Shown here piece by piece: positions 5,265 through 5,346 of a stretch of DNA of 5,346 nucleotides (position 1 is its first letter; the number at the start of each line of letters is the position of its first letter). The notes below the pieces were generated by a model. That model searched no databases. It was given only the letters and a program-made list of their open reading frames with translations, and was not told where the DNA came from. The stretch spans positions 6,575 to 11,920 of the forward strand of contig JAHFBQ010000049.1 of the NCBI GenBank assembly GCA_023249935.1, in the 5' to 3' direction. This DNA is from a bacterium. GTDB taxonomy: Bacteria; Babelota; Babeliae; Babelales; RVW-14. Position numbers and translations under genes: made by a program.

Positions 5265-5346
5265 TCTCGGCAGTACCTATTTTTCCAAGCCGTCACCAGC
5301 TAAGTATCTTCGGCGTTACGGACTTTACTTCTGTATTCGGAATGGG
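5265..5346 (-). rRNA. rrf: 5S ribosomal RNA, 3' part (5' end outside window)
   Basis: Read on the minus strand, the edge begins CCCATTCCGAA, the conserved helix III/loop region of bacterial 5S rRNA. The other end reads AGGTACTGCCGAGA, matching the usual 3' strand of helices IV and I. About 82 bases are present, so about 35-40 bases of the 5' end lie beyond the window. The terminator directly after it suggests this is the last gene of an rRNA operon. The exact 3' end is uncertain by two or three bases, since the 5' strand of helix I is not visible. Confidence 0.9.

Noticed and set aside
1..5346. CRISPR arrays, insertion sequences, tRNA genes, prophage or toxin-antitoxin modules
   Set aside because: No regularly spaced repeats, transposase motifs, cloverleaf sequences or recognisable toxin/antitoxin pairs were seen on either strand.

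Overview
The window is ordinary bacterial chromosome: short intergenic gaps, clear Shine-Dalgarno sites (AGAGGG, AAGGA, GAGGA), long palindromic terminators, a sigma70-like promoter and the 3' part of a 5S rRNA gene. Base composition looks moderately AT-rich, roughly 40% GC by eye. Several proteins carry signal-peptide or signal-anchor N-termini. That fits a small-genome, possibly host-associated Gram-negative-type bacterium. A candidate-phylum lineage such as Dependentiae (TM6) is only a guess, because no marker gene here settles the taxonomy.

Layout. (1) Positions 3-1929, plus strand: two tandem paralogues of the PvcA/DIT1 isonitrile (isocyanide) synthase family. The first enters from outside the window, so its 5' end is missing. 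The second is complete and begins with a hydrophobic membrane anchor. A perfect 18-bp hairpin without a U-tract sits between them, directly before the second gene's ribosome binding site. (2) Positions 1941-1982: a perfect 42-nt palindrome that ends the synthase pair. It also contains the last codons of the convergent acetyltransferase gene. (3) Positions 1962-3254, minus strand: a two-gene operon with an exported 2H-phosphoesterase-like protein whose first active-site histidine appears lost, then a RimJ/RimL-type GNAT acetyltransferase with a GTG start. (4) Positions 3344-4200, plus strand, divergent from (3): a glycerophosphodiester phosphodiesterase with a likely signal peptide, overlapped by a 31-codon ORF that runs through the terminator. 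(5) Positions 4152-4187: a perfect bidirectional terminator. (6) Positions 4209-5100, minus strand: a six-helix membrane protein and a winged-helix regulator, transcribed from a strong-looking promoter at 5152-5180 with candidate operators. (7) Positions 5231-5346, minus strand: rRNA-operon terminator and the 5S rRNA 3' part.

How the genes may work together. The synthase pair probably makes or modifies an amino-acid-derived isonitrile metabolite. No partner oxygenase (PvcB/IsnB type) is visible downstream, so any such gene would lie upstream of the window. The membrane-protein/regulator pair looks like a self-contained autoregulated unit. The phosphodiesterase, acetyltransferase and 2H-like genes show no clear link to the synthases beyond proximity. 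The most unusual content is the duplicated isonitrile-synthase pair, one member of which is membrane-anchored.
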